This document shows positions 6,865-7,513 of a DNA stretch of 7,513 nt, one piece after another (within the stretch, counting starts at the first letter, position 1; the number at the start of each line of letters is the position of its first letter). Below the pieces are notes generated by a model. That model made no database searches. It was not told where the DNA came from and saw only the letters and a list, made by a program, of their open reading frames with translations. The position numbers were made by a program, and so were the translations under genes. Source of the DNA: Saprospirales bacterium (lineage in GTDB: Bacteria; Bacteroidota; Bacteroidia; Chitinophagales; JADJOU01); contig CANHJR010000051.1 in the NCBI GenBank assembly GCA_947461165.1, positions 1 to 7,513 on the forward strand. The letters are read 5' to 3'.

Positions 6865-7488
6865 GTGATCATACCTTCACGTCATAATTCTATTTTTTTT
6901 GCTGTTTTTAGACGGTATCTGTTCTGGCTGATGGGTCGTAGATTTCACAAAATAGAAATTATCGGTAGCCTCGAGCCACTGCCTGACTCTGTAATCCTGA
7001 TAGCAAACCACTTCAGCTGGTGGGATGGATTTTGGGTGATTCGACTCAATCATTATCGAATCTTCAAAAAATTTCATTTTTTCATACTTAAAGAGACCCT
7101 AGAGAAGTATAAAATGTTCAACTATATCGGTGGGTTCTCTGTCGAAAAGAAATCTAAATCTGTCTTAGAATCTATAGAATATGCTATCGGACTTCTTGAA
7201 GATCCCAAAAACCTTGTCATGATCTTTCCGCAGGGAGAGATTCAAAGTCAATATGAAGTAAATATTCAATTTGAGCGTGGTATTGAGAGAATTATAGCCA
7301 AAGGAAAATCTTCGACTCACATTGTATTTGTTGTCAATCTTATTGACTATTTTTCTGAATCTAAACCGTCCCTATATATTTACTCAATGGTATTCCAATC
7401 GGAGGACAAATCACTTGCAAGTGTTGAACGAGCTTATAACGACTTTCATATTAAATGTTTGGAAATTCAAAAAAAGAAACGAAGTTAA
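6865..7488 (+). CDS. PlsC-like (1-acylglycerol-3-phosphate type) acyltransferase
   Basis: This is a membrane-associated acyltransferase that transfers a fatty acyl group to a hydroxyl. Seen: 207 residues, somewhat shorter than typical PlsC (about 240). Motif I is NHFSWWD with the catalytic pair His49 and Asp54 (HX4D). Motif II is a degenerate GGFSVEK (89-95). Motif III is FPQGE (121-125), where FPEGT is common. A basic, aromatic-rich N-terminus (RRYLFWLMGRRFHK, 16-29) could lie on the membrane. GTG at 6865 is chosen because the frame upstream is closed by the cruF TAG and the first Met codon is residue 23; starting there would remove the N-terminal segment. The gene is 9 bp behind cruF in the same frame, so coupled translation is plausible. 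Its place in a carotenoid operon suggests it may acylate a carotenoid or carotenoid glycoside. Ordinary lysophospholipid acylation is the alternative. Confidence 0.85.
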   Translation: MIIPSRHNSIFFAVFRRYLFWLMGRRFHKIEIIGSLEPLPDSVILIANHFSWWDGFWVIRLNHYRIFKKFHFFILKETLEKYKMFNYIGGFSVEKKSKSVLESIEYAIGLLEDPKNLVMIFPQGEIQSQYEVNIQFERGIERIIAKGKSSTHIVFVVNLIDYFSESKPSLYIYSMVFQSEDKSLASVERAYNDFHIKCLEIQKKKRS

Positions 7489-7494
7489 GATTCT

Positions 7495-7513
7495 ATGTAC
7501 TTTATTTATTTTA
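7495..7513 (+). CDS. Possible start of a third gene in the carotenoid operon (cut by window edge)
   Basis: ATG at 7495 lies 6 bp after the acyltransferase stop. It opens a frame reading M-Y-F-I-Y-F before the window ends. The tight spacing and hydrophobic first residues fit a membrane-anchored protein such as a glycosyltransferase, but six codons cannot identify a gene. Confidence 0.3.

Noticed and set aside
6877..7077. 66-codon open frame on the minus strand
   Set aside because: It is antisense to the acyltransferase across its HX4D motif; the plus-strand frame is clearly the coding one.

Overview
The window looks like chromosomal DNA of a member of the Bacteroidota. It is AT-rich and carries two exact matches to the TAnnTTTG -7 promoter element of that phylum. 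It shows no convincing Shine-Dalgarno sequences, and its proteins resemble Bacteroidota families: a lipoprotein RND adaptor, a long RND permease and a CruF-type carotenoid protein. I would not go below phylum from sequence alone.

Left block (1-5892, minus strand): a four-gene efflux operon read right to left. The order is a TetR/AcrR-type regulator (5296-5892), a TolC-like outer-membrane channel (3973-5286), a lipoprotein periplasmic adaptor (2773-3891) and an RND inner-membrane permease (start 2713, running off the left edge after 904 codons). Gaps are 9, 81 and 59 bp, with no terminator-like hairpin or second -7 box seen in them. The three structural proteins make a complete tripartite pump across both membranes, and the regulator is the promoter-proximal gene.

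Control region (5893-6159, 267 bp): upstream of tetR lies a perfect 15-bp inverted repeat with an 8-bp spacer (5921-5958), the best candidate operator. Between it and the start codon is a TAGATTTG -7 element (minus strand, 5901-5908), so close to the ATG that the regulator mRNA may be almost leaderless. A TAATTTTG element at 6105-6112 on the plus strand probably serves the divergent genes. Two weaker palindromes lie between these elements.

Right block (6160-7513, plus strand): a CruF-type (Caroten_synth family) membrane protein, then a small PlsC-like acyltransferase 9 bp downstream, then the possible first codons of a third gene 6 bp further on, cut by the window edge. The first two genes appear to use TTG and GTG starts, and all three lie in one reading frame, separated by single stop codons. 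A carotenoid hydratase followed by an acyltransferase suggests a pathway to a modified, possibly acylated, carotenoid; this is inference.

The gene content is of known types. I found no mobile element, CRISPR array, tRNA or rRNA and no clearly new system. The most informative points are the operator/promoter layout, the extra hydrophobic hairpin in the permease and the cruF-acyltransferase pairing.
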